Shown here: one piece after another, positions 16,236 to 26,500 of the stretch
Numbering within the stretch: position 1 is the stretch's first letter
Layout: each line of letters opens with the position of its first letter
Assembly (NCBI RefSeq): GCF_031656915.1
Contig: NZ_CP134227.1
Location: forward strand, 2,542,001 to 2,606,000
DNA length: 64,000 bases
DNA from: Nocardioides marmorisolisilvae
GTDB taxonomy: Bacteria > Actinomycetota > Actinomycetes > Propionibacteriales > Nocardioidaceae
Reading direction: 5' to 3'
Program-made: the position numbers and the translations under genes
The notes under the pieces: model-generated
Databases searched by the model: none
The model's input: only the letters and a program-made list of their open reading frames with translations
Told to the model about the DNA's origin: nothing

Positions 16236-17663
16236 ATGGCATCGAGCAAGGCCCCGACCAGCCGCAAGGTCGCCGTCCTCCTCGCCGGCGGCGTCGGCGC
16301 CCGTGTCGGGCTCGACATCCCCAAGCAGCTGATCAAAGTCGCGGGCAAGACGCTCCTTGAGCACACCTTGCTCGCGCTGCACGACCACCCCATGGTCGAC
16401 GACGTGCTGATCATGATGGCGCCCGGCCACCTCGACGCGGTCCGCTCGATCGTCAAGCAGGGTGGCTTCGACAAGGTCACCGACATCCTCGAGGGCGGGG
16501 AGACCCGCAACGACACCACCCTGCGCGCCATCGAGGCAGTCGCCGACGACGAGTGCCACCTGTTGCTGCACGACGCGGTGCGGCCGCTCATCTCGGCGCG
16601 GATCATCACCGAGTGCTTCGAGGCTCTCGAGCGCTACCCGGCGGTCGACGTCGCGATCCCGTCGGCCGACACGATCATCGAGGTCAACCCGGACGACACG
16701 ATCCGTGAGATCCCGCCGCGTGCAGCTCTGCGCCGGGGCCAGACCCCGCAGGCGTTCCGGCTGTCGGTGCTGCGCAAGGCCTACGACCTTGCGGTCAAGG
16801 ACCCGAACTTCGTCGCGACCGACGACTGCACCGTGGTGCTCCGTTACCTTCCGGACGCGCCGATCACGGTCGTCGCCGGCGACGAGCGCAACATGAAGGT
16901 CACCGAGCCGATCGACGTCTACATCGCCGACAAGCTCTTCCAGCTCACCGGCAGCGATGCCCCCGCGAGCCGCAGCCCTGAGGAGTACGCCGAGGCGCTC
17001 GCCGGCAAGGTCATGGTGGTCTTCGGCGGCAGCTATGGCATCGGCAACGACATCGCCGAGCTGGCCTCGGGCTACGGCGCCACGGTGTTCAGCTTCAGCC
17101 GGTCGTCGACCAACACCCACGTGGAGCGGCGCAGTGACATCGCCGCTGCGGCCCGTGAAGTGCTCGAGTCCGCGGGCCGGGTGGACTACGTGGTCAACAC
17201 CGCCGGCGTCCTGCCACGGGGCAACCTGCTGGAGACCACCGAGGAGACGGTCTACTCCGCCACCGAGATCAACTACCTCGCTCCGCTCTTCATCGCCCAG
17301 GAGTTCCACCCACATCTGCAGGAGAGCAAGGGGTCGCTGCTGCTGTTCACCTCGAGCTCCTACACCCGGGGACGGGCCGGCTACAGCCTCTACTCCTCGG
17401 CGAAGGCGGCAGTAGTGAACCTCACCCAGGCGCTGGCGGACGAGTGGTCCGACACCGGGATCCGGGTCAACTGCGTCAACCCCGAGCGCACCGCCACCCC
17501 GATGCGCACCAAGGCCTTCGGCGACGAGCCTCCGGGGTCGCTGCTGGAGTCCGAGGTCGTGGCGCGCACCTCCCTCGACGTACTGCTGTCGCGACAGACC
17601 GGTCACATCGTCGACGTACGGAAGGCCGATCCGCTTGCCGCCGCCCTCGAACAGGACCTGTGA
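16236..17663 (+). CDS. Bifunctional ribitol-5-phosphate cytidylyltransferase / SDR reductase (Acs1/Bcs1-like)
   Basis: A 475-residue fusion. Residues 1-230 are an IspD-like cytidylyltransferase (VAVLLAGGVGARVGLDIPKQ, LLHDAVRPLIS, LRRGQTPQAFR). Residues 245-475 are a short-chain dehydrogenase (VMVVFGGSYGIGNDIAE, and YSLYSSAKAAVVNLTQ with the Tyr-x3-Lys pair). This arrangement and length match Haemophilus Acs1/Bcs1, which reduces ribulose-5-phosphate and makes CDP-ribitol. A precursor role for the nearby TagF-type polymerases fits. The ATG at 16236 has GAGAG upstream; the open frame extends further but without family support. Confidence 0.87.
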   Translation: MASSKAPTSRKVAVLLAGGVGARVGLDIPKQLIKVAGKTLLEHTLLALHDHPMVDDVLIMMAPGHLDAVRSIVKQGGFDKVTDILEGGETRNDTTLRAIEAVADDECHLLLHDAVRPLISARIITECFEALERYPAVDVAIPSADTIIEVNPDDTIREIPPRAALRRGQTPQAFRLSVLRKAYDLAVKDPNFVATDDCTVVLRYLPDAPITVVAGDERNMKVTEPIDVYIADKLFQLTGSDAPASRSPEEYAEALAGKVMVVFGGSYGIGNDIAELASGYGATVFSFSRSSTNTHVERRSDIAAAAREVLESAGRVDYVVNTAGVLPRGNLLETTEETVYSATEINYLAPLFIAQEFHPHLQESKGSLLLFTSSSYTRGRAGYSLYSSAKAAVVNLTQALADEWSDTGIRVNCVNPERTATPMRTKAFGDEPPGSLLESEVVARTSLDVLLSRQTGHIVDVRKADPLAAALEQDL

Positions 17664-17707
17664 GCAGACACTACGATGAGCCGACCCAGCCGAGGAGACA
17701 GGGCGTC

Positions 17708-18823
17708 ATGAAGTTGTTCTCGGGGCGCAGGGATCGCTCCACCGCCGAGTCGGACGCGGTCGCAGGGCCGGTGGCGCCGACCCGTCGAGTGATCCACATC
17801 GGGCCGCACAAGACCGGCACCACGACGGTGCAGTCCGCCTTCCACCACAACAGGGACGCGATCGCCGAGCGCGGCATCCACTACGTCGGCCCGCGTCTGC
17901 AGCCGACCCAGGCCGTCAAGGCGATGACCGGGGTAGGCAGCTCGGGCCAGACCCGCGAGGACGGCAAGCGCGAATGGGCCGAGCTCGCCGACAAGGCCCG
18001 GCACAGTGGCGCGCGCGACATCGTGATCTCCAGCGAGTTCCTCTGCGAAGCCGACGACGACGTCGCCCGGCAGATCGTCGCCGACCTCGGCGGGCCCGCG
18101 GACACCCGCGTCGTCATCACCCTGCGACCGCTGGCGAGCATCTTCCCCTCCCAGTGGCAGCAGTTCGTCCAGTCCAGCACCACCATGGCGCTGGACGAAT
18201 GGACCGAGGCGGTGCTCGACCACGCCGAGCAGCCGACGACCGTCGGGCTGTTCTGGCGTCGTCACCAGCACGACGAGCTGGTACGTCGCTGGGCGGCCAT
18301 CGTCGGGCCGGAGAACGTGACCGTGATCGTCCTGGACAGCCGCGACAAGGGTCAGATCATTCGCGAGTTCGCCCGGCTGCTCGACCTACCCGAGGACCTG
18401 CTCACCCCAGTGTCCGAGGTCACCAACCGATCGCTGACGTGGGAGGAGGCCGAGGCGATCCGGGCGTTCAACATCGAGTTCGCCGAGATCAACGCGCGCC
18501 GGGCCGAGAACGGACGGCCGAAGCTCCCGCTCAACGTGGACGAGAGGCTCGCTGCCTGGCGGCACGTCAAGCGTCGTACGCCGGAGCCTGACGAGCATCG
18601 GATCACGCTCCCCGCGACAGCTGCCGAGCGGGTCGCCGCGCTGTCGAACAGCATTGTCGACAACATCGTCGCCAGCGGCGCCCAGTTGGTGGGCGACATC
18701 GATCTGCTCCGCCAGGTGCCGGCCGATGCCAACGAGGCCGCCGGACCCACGATGGTCTCGACCGAACTCGCCAGCCGGTTGGCCAACGGCCTGATGCTGC
18801 AGACCCGGCGAAGGAAGGACTGA
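17708..18823 (+). CDS. Sulfotransferase-like P-loop protein
   Basis: A 371-residue protein. Near residue 30 it has VIHIGPHKTGTTTVQSAF, matching the 5'-phosphosulfate-binding loop of PAPS-dependent sulfotransferases. Further on are DIVISSEFLCE and RVVITLRPLASIFPSQWQQ, where the Arg and Ser would match the 3'-phosphate site. The acceptor is unknown; location 44 bases after the CDP-ribitol gene suggests a wall polymer or its precursor. A paralogue lies at 20723-21853. The ATG at 17708 is preceded by AGGAG at rather wide spacing. Sulfotransferase fold is likely; chemistry is inferred. Confidence 0.75.
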   Translation: MKLFSGRRDRSTAESDAVAGPVAPTRRVIHIGPHKTGTTTVQSAFHHNRDAIAERGIHYVGPRLQPTQAVKAMTGVGSSGQTREDGKREWAELADKARHSGARDIVISSEFLCEADDDVARQIVADLGGPADTRVVITLRPLASIFPSQWQQFVQSSTTMALDEWTEAVLDHAEQPTTVGLFWRRHQHDELVRRWAAIVGPENVTVIVLDSRDKGQIIREFARLLDLPEDLLTPVSEVTNRSLTWEEAEAIRAFNIEFAEINARRAENGRPKLPLNVDERLAAWRHVKRRTPEPDEHRITLPATAAERVAALSNSIVDNIVASGAQLVGDIDLLRQVPADANEAAGPTMVSTELASRLANGLMLQTRRRKD

Positions 18824-18853
18824 CCAAAGTCCTGCGCTCTACGACAGCATCGA
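18822..18853 (+). repeat. Motif shared with 33172-33200 upstream of two island genes
   Basis: GACCAAAGTCCTGCG followed six bases later by GACAGCATCGA closely matches 33172-33200 (GACCAAGGTCCGCG, then GACAGCATCGA). Here it precedes the PLD-like gene; there it precedes the methyltransferase. It may be a shared promoter or regulator site. Confidence 0.45.
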
Positions 18854-18867
18854 ATACCTTCCCCCCT

Positions 18868-20055
18868 ATGGGGATACCTAAGCGCTTGGCCGCGTCCATC
18901 ATCGCCGCACTCCCTCTGATCGGACTACTCGCTGCCTCGCCACCTCAGGCGCAGGCGGTCAGCTATCTGGGAACGTGCACCCAGCTGAACTACACCGACC
19001 ATGAGGTCTGTCTGAACGATCCGCAGGGAACTACGACCCAGCAGCAAGTGCTCGTAGCCCGGCTGAAGGATCTGGCGGATTCCGCAGGGGAAGGCGACAC
19101 GGTCCGCATCGCCATGTATCGCTGGTCAACCGATGACTCAGTCATCGATCAATTCACTGACGCTCTGAAGGCCGCTGCTGCGCGGGGCGCGAGCATACAG
19201 ATTCTTCTCGATGACGGGAACACGAGCAAAGATATCGGCAATCTGGAGACCGACTTTCCGAATGACGTAACGGTGTGCAGCCCGAGCACTTGCCTCGCAA
19301 ACAGTGGAGACCAGCACAACAAGCTGTTCTTATTCACCATCGGCGGTCAGAACACGACAGTCATCTCCTCGATCAATCTCGCCGACGGCATGTACACGAA
19401 GTACGCCAACATGGTCATCCTGCACAACGAACTGTTGAGCTTCTACGACCACTACTTCGACCGCATGGTGGACGACAATTGGGATGGCTGGACCACGTCG
19501 GCTGACCGCACGAAGCCGGGCATCAGCGGCAAGATTCGCGCATATGTTTACCCGCAGCTGACCAGCGATGACACCGTCGCGGACATCCTCAACGCCATTA
19601 CGGAGTGCGACAGCGGAGCCAACACGGTGTGGCTGCTTGCCAACCAGTTCACCCTGGGACGGCTCACCAGCTCCAGCAACCGCCTTCTCAATGCCTTCGA
19701 TGGGGTGCCGGGCACCTGCGATCTCAGGGTGATCCTTGAGGACATCTCGTCGGATAGGCCGGACCCCACCGTCATTCAGGACCTCAGGAATGCGGGGGCA
19801 ACGGTGCGGTTCTATGCCGCGAGTCCCCTGCATCACAGCAAGTACGTGCTTGTGCACGCCAAGACCACAGCACTCGTCGGTCCGGAAGGGACCGGTTGGC
19901 ACAACTACGTGTGGACGGGCTCGGCGAACATGGGGACCGGGATCTGGAGCGGGGACAACAGCAACGTGCTGGTCCAAGACTCAACCGGGCTGGCGGCATA
20001 TGAAGCCCAATTCAGCTACCTGTGGAGCCAGAGCCAGACCCAGCCGGCGACCTGA
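18868..20055 (+). CDS. Secreted phospholipase D-like protein with degenerate HKD motifs
   Basis: A 395-residue exported protein. The signal peptide is LAASIIAALPLIGLLAAS followed by PPQAQA. Two PLD-like halves follow, with QHNKLFLFT near residue 150 and HSKYVLVHAKT near residue 325. Each keeps His and Lys of HxKxxxxD, but the Asp is replaced (Thr and His), so activity may be altered. TACCTT ends seven bases before the ATG, suggesting a leaderless message. Base composition is visibly less GC-rich than the backbone genes, consistent with transfer. It is convergent with the next gene, two bases apart. Confidence 0.78.
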   Translation: MGIPKRLAASIIAALPLIGLLAASPPQAQAVSYLGTCTQLNYTDHEVCLNDPQGTTTQQQVLVARLKDLADSAGEGDTVRIAMYRWSTDDSVIDQFTDALKAAAARGASIQILLDDGNTSKDIGNLETDFPNDVTVCSPSTCLANSGDQHNKLFLFTIGGQNTTVISSINLADGMYTKYANMVILHNELLSFYDHYFDRMVDDNWDGWTTSADRTKPGISGKIRAYVYPQLTSDDTVADILNAITECDSGANTVWLLANQFTLGRLTSSSNRLLNAFDGVPGTCDLRVILEDISSDRPDPTVIQDLRNAGATVRFYAASPLHHSKYVLVHAKTTALVGPEGTGWHNYVWTGSANMGTGIWSGDNSNVLVQDSTGLAAYEAQFSYLWSQSQTQPAT

Positions 20056-20057
20056 GG

Positions 20058-20717
20058 TCAGCCTTCCTCGAAGGTGTAGCCGAACGCCTCGATGTCCGCG
20101 GCGTACACCTCGGCTACCTTCCGGCGGGTGACGTCGTTGTAGTACTCGGTGTAGTGAGCGTGCGGGCTCCTGTTGCGCTTGGGGACCTTCTGAACTGGGT
20201 GCAGGCCGAGTCGCTCGCGGACGATGTTGATGTCCTTCTCGAAGTTCTCGGTGCGGCCGATGAAGTCCACCAGGCGCGCGCCCGCGCTCAACGTCTTGAT
20301 CTGCGGACGTCCGACCTTCGAAATCTTCTCCGTCCCCTCGAGGACGAAACGGTCGAAGTCGTGCCGAAACTCCCCTTCAGGGAGCCACGCAGTGGGATCC
20401 TTCGCGATCCTGTCGATCGCGGGTTGGTGCCCAGCGTCGGCTCGCTCGAAGACCATGGCGATCATCGACCACCACGAAACCATCCGAGCCCACGGATTGC
20501 GGACGAACCCGAACGACCAGTAATCCGTGAACTGCTCCTCCCTGCGCAGCAGTCGCTCGTATGTTGCGTGGCGCGCGCCCGCCGCCTTGCGGGCGTCGGC
20601 AACTTCCTTGTCGAAGATGACGTCGATCGACGAACCGGCAGTCTTCGGCACGTGGACGAACAAGACTTGGTGGGAGTCTGAGACGCGCATGGCGGGATGA
20701 TAACTGGCGTCGATCAC
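20058..20717 (-). CDS. Sulfotransferase-family protein (Sulfotransfer_2-like)
   Basis: A protein of up to 219 residues. QVLFVHVPKTAGSSIDVIF is the phosphosulfate-loop signature of the Golgi-type/Sulfotransfer_2 family. WSFGFVRNPWARMVSWWSM carries the RNPxxRxxS 3'-phosphate motif, which is well preserved. It lies five bases after the other sulfotransferase-like gene on the same strand, so they are probably co-transcribed. The start is uncertain: GTG at 20717 or ATG at 20690, neither with an ideal ribosome binding site. The acceptor substrate is unknown. Confidence 0.8.
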   Translation of the reverse strand: MIDASYHPAMRVSDSHQVLFVHVPKTAGSSIDVIFDKEVADARKAAGARHATYERLLRREEQFTDYWSFGFVRNPWARMVSWWSMIAMVFERADAGHQPAIDRIAKDPTAWLPEGEFRHDFDRFVLEGTEKISKVGRPQIKTLSAGARLVDFIGRTENFEKDINIVRERLGLHPVQKVPKRNRSPHAHYTEYYNDVTRRKVAEVYAADIEAFGYTFEEG

Positions 20718-20722
20718 CTCCC

Positions 20723-21853
20723 CTACGAGCCCCGAACACGCTCTGATTGACGCTGGAAGCTGTCCCTGTCCTTGCGCTCGACCTTCGGACGCCGGCGCGC
20801 CGCCTCGACGGTTGCCGCAACCAGGTCAGCAACGGCGGCAACGGGCAGGGTCAGTTCCTCGGGCGTGGGTAGGTCTGCGAAGCCGTCGTCCGGTACCTCC
20901 AACCACGACGGCTCTCCGACGATCTGCGCGCCGTCGCGCTGCAGTGCGCCGAGCTTCGCAATCCGATCGGCGGTCAACTGCTTGATCGGATCCCGGTGCT
21001 GGTTCGGGATACGCAGGGACACGTCTTCCGCGCGGCGCTCGGACCTACCCAAGTGATTCATCACCAGGCCCTCTCTGACCAGGAACCACTTGTCATCCTT
21101 GGACCAGTCGGCGTCGCGCCCACGAGCAAAGACCTGCCGGACCAGCTCGGCCTCGTTGAGCGTCAAGGAGCGGTTAGTCCGCTTGCCCTTCGGTAGCTGC
21201 AGGGTCCCCCCCGGAACGCCGAGGAGGCGTTCGAAGGTGGGCAGGAGCTGGTTGGAGTTGCCTTCGTCGGCAACGACGAGGATCAATCGGTCCGGAGGAA
21301 CATGCTCGAGAAAGCGTCCGGTGAACTCATCGAGGTCCTGCGACTGCCAGAAGTTTCGCCACGCGGTCTTCGACCGGTCGTCGCCGAGCACGATCGGGAG
21401 CCACTCGCCCAAGGATCGACGCTGGAGCCCCCCCTTCAAGGTCTCCTGCCACGCTGACAACATGAGCTTGTCAATACGACGAACGACATACACGAAGTAG
21501 CCCTGCGGGCCGCCGAGGTCGCAGATCAGACGGGTGACCGCGTCGCCGGTTGCCTTGGCGAAGGCCTCGTCACTGACCACCAACTTGTCGGCGCTCAAGG
21601 CATCCGCGGATCGCACAAAGTCCTCCCACAGTGCGATGTCGGGAGCAAACGCGCCGCCGGGCAGCTTCTTGCCGATCAGCGAGAGGGTGGCCTCCCACGC
21701 CCTCGTCCCCTCCTGCGGCAGGACGCCGACGCCATGTTGGGCCAAGGAGTCGCGCGATGCCGCCAAAGCTCCCTGGACCACGGTCGTACCGGTCTTGGGT
21801 GGGCCGAGGTGAATCAGACGGCCACCGGAGGGCACCGGATCGACAGCGGACAT
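20723..21853 (-). CDS. Sulfotransferase-like P-loop protein
   Basis: A 376-residue paralogue of the protein at 17708-18823. LIHLGPPKTGTTVVQGAL near the N-terminus is the PAPS-type loop, followed by KLVVSDEAFA and YFVYVVRRIDKLMLSAWQE. The shared NRSLTLNEAELVR (NRSLTWEEAEAIR in the first copy) confirms the relationship. The ATG at 21853 has GGGAGG five bases upstream; a GTG two codons earlier is rejected because it lies on that site. It is divergent from the RTX-repeat gene. Confidence 0.76.
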   Translation of the reverse strand: MSAVDPVPSGGRLIHLGPPKTGTTVVQGALAASRDSLAQHGVGVLPQEGTRAWEATLSLIGKKLPGGAFAPDIALWEDFVRSADALSADKLVVSDEAFAKATGDAVTRLICDLGGPQGYFVYVVRRIDKLMLSAWQETLKGGLQRRSLGEWLPIVLGDDRSKTAWRNFWQSQDLDEFTGRFLEHVPPDRLILVVADEGNSNQLLPTFERLLGVPGGTLQLPKGKRTNRSLTLNEAELVRQVFARGRDADWSKDDKWFLVREGLVMNHLGRSERRAEDVSLRIPNQHRDPIKQLTADRIAKLGALQRDGAQIVGEPSWLEVPDDGFADLPTPEELTLPVAAVADLVAATVEAARRRPKVERKDRDSFQRQSERVRGS

Positions 21854-22000
21854 GGTCACCTCCCTGGCTGCGGAGCGGTCGCCAAGGTATCACCGCGCTA
21901 TCGCGCACGAGATGCGCGAGTCTGAACCTGATGGTGGCGGCGAGCCGTACCCTGATCCATGGCGTGTTCGCCAAGTGGGCGATCCGCAAAGGGGGACGGT

Positions 22001-23485
22001 GTGTACGGACGTGGCGCAGTCGGTGTTCTCGGTGGTCTCATCGTCGCGACATTTGCAGTCGTGCCAGCATCGGCGGCCAGTCCGATGACCTGCGACGGGT
22101 ATCGCGTGACAATCACCGCGACCGGTGATGGCCAGGTGATCCATGGCAGCTACCACGCAGACGTCATTTCGGCCTTGGGCCACCGGAACGTAACCATCTA
22201 TGGCGAGGGCGGCGCAGACCTCATCTGCGCTGTGCCCGACGAACAGGGTCTCCCGGGCTCACTCCCCGCGATGACGTCCGGTGCCGGCGTCATCGCGTAT
22301 GGCGGTTCCGGCAACGACCACCTATACGGCTCGGGTGGCGACGACCGACTGGTCGGTGGGCCTGGCGACGACGTGTTCTCTGGAGTCGGTCAAGGCCAGG
22401 CGCCCCTGCCCGTCGGGGATGGCGGCGCTGACGTCCTCGAAGGGGGTAGTGGCAACGACGACTTCAACCACCTTGAAACGGTGCGCAACGATATAGGCGT
22501 CCAGATCAGGGGCACCAATCCCTCCAGCCAGATCTCGGGCGGGGCGGGAGGCGACACTCTTTTCGGGGTCGGCACGCTCTCCGGTGGATCGGGTGCCGAC
22601 TTCATCGTAGTGAGCTTCGGGGTCGCGGGCAGCGTCGTTGCCGGCAACTCGGGCCGAGACACCTTGGCCATCACCGACCCCACCACGGATCAGGCACAGG
22701 GGGGCGGCGTCCGGTTCGATGCGCGAGCCAAGGTCGAGACAGATCCGATCGGCGGGCGTACGACCTGGACCGGCGTTGAGAAGTACGCCGGCACGGCCTA
22801 TTCGGACACCTTCATCGGCAGTGATGCCTCGGAGGCCTACTACTCCGGCACCGGTGAGGGAGGCGCTGATCGGGTCGACATGGGCGGCGGCAACGACACC
22901 GTCGACCTGTCCACGGGAACGGTGCGCACCGGACAGGGCGACGACCGTGTCTTCGTTTCGAACGGTGGCAATGTCCGGACCGGACCCGGCGACGACCGGG
23001 TGAAGGCGTTCTGGGATAGCGACTGCGGCTGCGGAGAGCCGTTCCAGGTGCGCCTGGGAGCCGGCGACGATGGTTTTCACGGCTACAACGGGGTCAGCGA
23101 GGGTGGGGACCGCGAGTTCACCCCCGCTGACTATGAACTGGTCCGCGGCGGACATGGCCATGACAGCGTGAACCTGAGAGGCATCGCCTCCGCGGCCCGA
23201 GTCAGTCTCGCCTCCGGCCACGGCACCTGGAAGCGAGGCTTCATCAACATGCGGTCGGTCGAGACGTTCAAGGGCACACCGCACGGTGACCACATCGTCG
23301 GGTCGCCACAACGGGACGACATCTACGGCCAGGGCGGCAACGACGTGATCCGTGGCCGGGCCGGCAACGACGTCATCCACGGCAACCGGGGCGGTGACCA
23401 CCTCTATGGTGGGCCTGGGTCAGACACTTCGTACGGCGGACCCGGCCACGATGTGTGCCGGGCCGAGCATCGACACAGCTGCTGA
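22001..23485 (+). CDS. Secreted RTX-type calcium-binding repeat protein
   Basis: A 494-residue exported protein rich in glycine-aspartate nonapeptides such as GGSGNDHLYG, GGDDRLVGGPGDDVF and GGNDVIRGRAGNDVI. These form calcium-bound parallel beta-rolls in the hemolysin-type repeat family. Repeats cluster around residues 90-140 and again at the C-terminus, with a more diverged middle. The GTG at 22001 has GGGGGA upstream and gives a normal signal peptide (VLGGLIVATFAVVPASA); an ATG at 21959 would prepend 14 residues. No enzymatic domain is visible. A surface or structural role is likely; the function is unknown. Confidence 0.82.
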   Translation: MYGRGAVGVLGGLIVATFAVVPASAASPMTCDGYRVTITATGDGQVIHGSYHADVISALGHRNVTIYGEGGADLICAVPDEQGLPGSLPAMTSGAGVIAYGGSGNDHLYGSGGDDRLVGGPGDDVFSGVGQGQAPLPVGDGGADVLEGGSGNDDFNHLETVRNDIGVQIRGTNPSSQISGGAGGDTLFGVGTLSGGSGADFIVVSFGVAGSVVAGNSGRDTLAITDPTTDQAQGGGVRFDARAKVETDPIGGRTTWTGVEKYAGTAYSDTFIGSDASEAYYSGTGEGGADRVDMGGGNDTVDLSTGTVRTGQGDDRVFVSNGGNVRTGPGDDRVKAFWDSDCGCGEPFQVRLGAGDDGFHGYNGVSEGGDREFTPADYELVRGGHGHDSVNLRGIASAARVSLASGHGTWKRGFINMRSVETFKGTPHGDHIVGSPQRDDIYGQGGNDVIRGRAGNDVIHGNRGGDHLYGGPGSDTSYGGPGHDVCRAEHRHSC

Positions 23486-23554
23486 GCTGCGGAGATCTCA
23501 AGTCGGCGACAGGGCGCCAGTTGACGCGTTCCTGTGGCCGGGCTGACCGCAGGC

Positions 23555-26500
23555 TCAGGCGTCGCCGCGCGGCACCATCACGGCGTCGACGAAACGCGCG
23601 GCCGCATGGCCGTCCTCGAGGCTGAGGTACGACGAGCGGAACGCGTCGTACTCGTCCGCGTACTTGGCCACCAGCGCGGGAAGATCACGCAGCTGCTCGA
23701 TCACCTCGTCGGTGGTGCGCACCTGCGGGCCGGGAGCGGTCGGGCCGAAGTCGAAGAGCCAGCCGCGGGTCTCGACGTACCGCTCGAGGTCGGGGACCAG
23801 GAAGATCATCGGCTTGCCGGTGACGCCGAAGTCGAAGCGCAGCGAGGAGTAGTCGACGATGCCGACGTCGGCGGCGAGGTAGAGGTCGTTGACCTCGGGG
23901 TAGTCCGTCACGTTGATCAGGCTGGCGCCGTGGCCGATCCGGTGCTTGGTGCGCGCATGGAACGCATGCCCCCGCATCAGCACGACGACGTCGTCGCCGA
24001 ACGCACGACCGATCGCCTCGAAGTCGAGGAAGTCCGACATCAGCGCCCGGTTGTCGTTCTGCGCCAGGTAGTCGCGGAACGTCGGTGCGTAGAGGATCGC
24101 GGTCTGGTCGGGACGGATGCCCAGCGACTCGCGCACCACCTCGCGCAGCGGGCCGGCCTCGGGTGATTGCAGCACGTCGTTGCGCGGATAGCCGATCTCG
24201 AGCACCGCGCCGTCGTACCCGAAGTCGCGGGTCAGCAACGGCGTCGCGTACGTCGCCGGGGAGACCAGGTAGTCCCACTCTGCCGTGCGCCACTCGTACG
24301 CCGCGATCTTCGCCCGCGGGAAGCCCTGCTGGCGCCAATGCGGGTGTCCCATCAGCTTGAACGGATAGCCATGGAAGGTCTGCACCAGCACCTGGCCCTC
24401 GGGCTTGAGGTGGTACTCGGGCTGGTACATGTTGTCGACGTAGTAGGTCACCGACCCGAGCAGGTCGAACCACTGCGCACTGTTGACCACCACCGGGATG
24501 CCGCCCTCCGGCACCGGCACACCATGGTCCTGGACCGCCCAGAAGACCGGCAGATCCGAGCCTCGGCGACGCAGCTCGGCCTGGATCGCGACGCCGTTGT
24601 CGGTGGCCCGCTCGCCGAAGTACGCCCGCAGCAACAGCCCTCGGGTGCTGGCCCGGCCGCGCGTCGCCATCAGCGCCCGCTGGCGGTCGTACTGCGCCGC
24701 CCGGGTCATCTCCGCGCCCACCGGCCGACCGAGGGTCACCTGCAGCGCCCCGTTGGCGCCGCGGACGACGCGGCCCTGGTGCACCTTCGTGGCGACCGGA
24801 ACCGGCAACTGGCTGTTCAGCTCCGGCGAGATCGTCAAGGGGACGGTCGCCAGCGGCTCGTCCCCTTCGCCGACCAGGCGTACATCGACCAGGTGCTCAC
24901 CGATGCCGAGCGGCAGGCGACCGAACCGATGGACGTCGTGCCGCAGGTCGAGCTCGGCCAGGAAGCGACCGTCCACGACGTGCGCACGCGGTCCCGTGCT
25001 GGTGCTGCGCACCCATCTGGTCCCCAGTTGCACCGCGTGGATGCCCTCGCCGAACACCTGCCCGACGATCCGCAAGCCGCCGTCCTCGGTGACCCGGACC
25101 TCCAGTCCCTCGGCGCCCGGGGCCCGGTCGACGACGCGGGCGTGGCCAGCAGCGTTGCGGGTCAGCTGGAGCGCAGCGGCCGGCGGCGCGGCGACCCCGG
25201 CCAGGTCGGACAGCTCCACCGGCACCGGCCCGGTGGCCGCCTGTGCCCGCAGCTCCCAGGTTGCCGTCCTGCGTCCGCTGGCCGGGGGCACGGTGACCTC
25301 GAAGCGGAGCGCCGCGCCTGCACGGTCCAACCGGACGCCGACGACCGTTCGTCCCCACACCAGGTCCAGGGCCCGGAGACCGACGGCGAGGGGCCCGACC
25401 AACGACCCGGAGACGCGTCGGCCGTCGATCCGGAGCTCCGTGGCGCGCAGCGCTGCTGGCTCGCGGACCACGTGCGCGGGCTCCGGGTGACGCCAGGTCA
25501 GGAACAGCCGGCTGCCGTCCTCCAGCCAGGTCGCCTCGAGGCCGCCGGCGGCGCCGGCGCGCATCAGCCGAGTCACCGGCTGGTCCACGCGGAACCCCGC
25601 TGCGCTCACTCGCAGGAGCAGCTCCCACCGGCCGCTACGGTCGTTGAGGGCAGCCGAAGCGGCACCGAAGGGCGCGGTCACCTCGAAGGTCGCCGGGCGG
25701 TAGTCACACCAGTCGTCCTCGAACGGCATCGGGCAGTCGAGATCGACCCCGTCACGCGCGGCGTACACCTGCTCGGCGCCGGTGCGGGCGTCGCGCACGA
25801 CCAGATCGACGTGCGACGCGCGGCCGCGCAGATCCACGTTGCGCAGGTGGGCGCGCCCCCGCAGGGTGAGCTCGTCACCGGCCCAGGAGGCGCTGGACAC
25901 CAGGTGAGCGACCCGCAGCTGGTCCGGCCGGAGCAGGAACAGCGACGGATCCAGGTCGGCATCGCCGTACCCCGGCAGCTTGAGGAGTACGCCGTCGGCC
26001 TGCGGCTCGGACTCGGCCCCGCGCTGGTCGCGGGCGCCTCCTGCGTCCACGAAGGCCTGCACGTCGGCACGCCGTCCCTGCCTGGCCAGCTCCAGCAGCA
26101 CCCGGCTCGCCGGCGGCGCGGCGTCCCAGACCGACTGCGGTGCATGAGCGGTCAGGTCGACGACGACCGAGCGGATCAGCTCCCAATAGTCATCGTCCTC
26201 GGTGCCGGCGCTGGTGAGGTACCAGAGGAAGTGGGCGTCGAAGAGGGTCTGCAGCCAAGCCCGGTGGACGTTCTCGGGCGCGTCGGTCAGGGCCTCCTCG
26301 GTGGCCCGCCAGGCCGACACCCGGTCACGCAGGTCCTTGACGGTGGCGGTCTGCTGGCTGATCGAGGACTGGTCGTCGCGCATCCGGTAGTGGTAGACGA
26401 CGTCCGGGATGACGTCGATGCCACGGGCCCGCAGGAGCAACTGCGTGACGATCGGCTGGTCCTCGTAGGAGACGCCCTCGCGGAACCACAGCCCCTGGCT

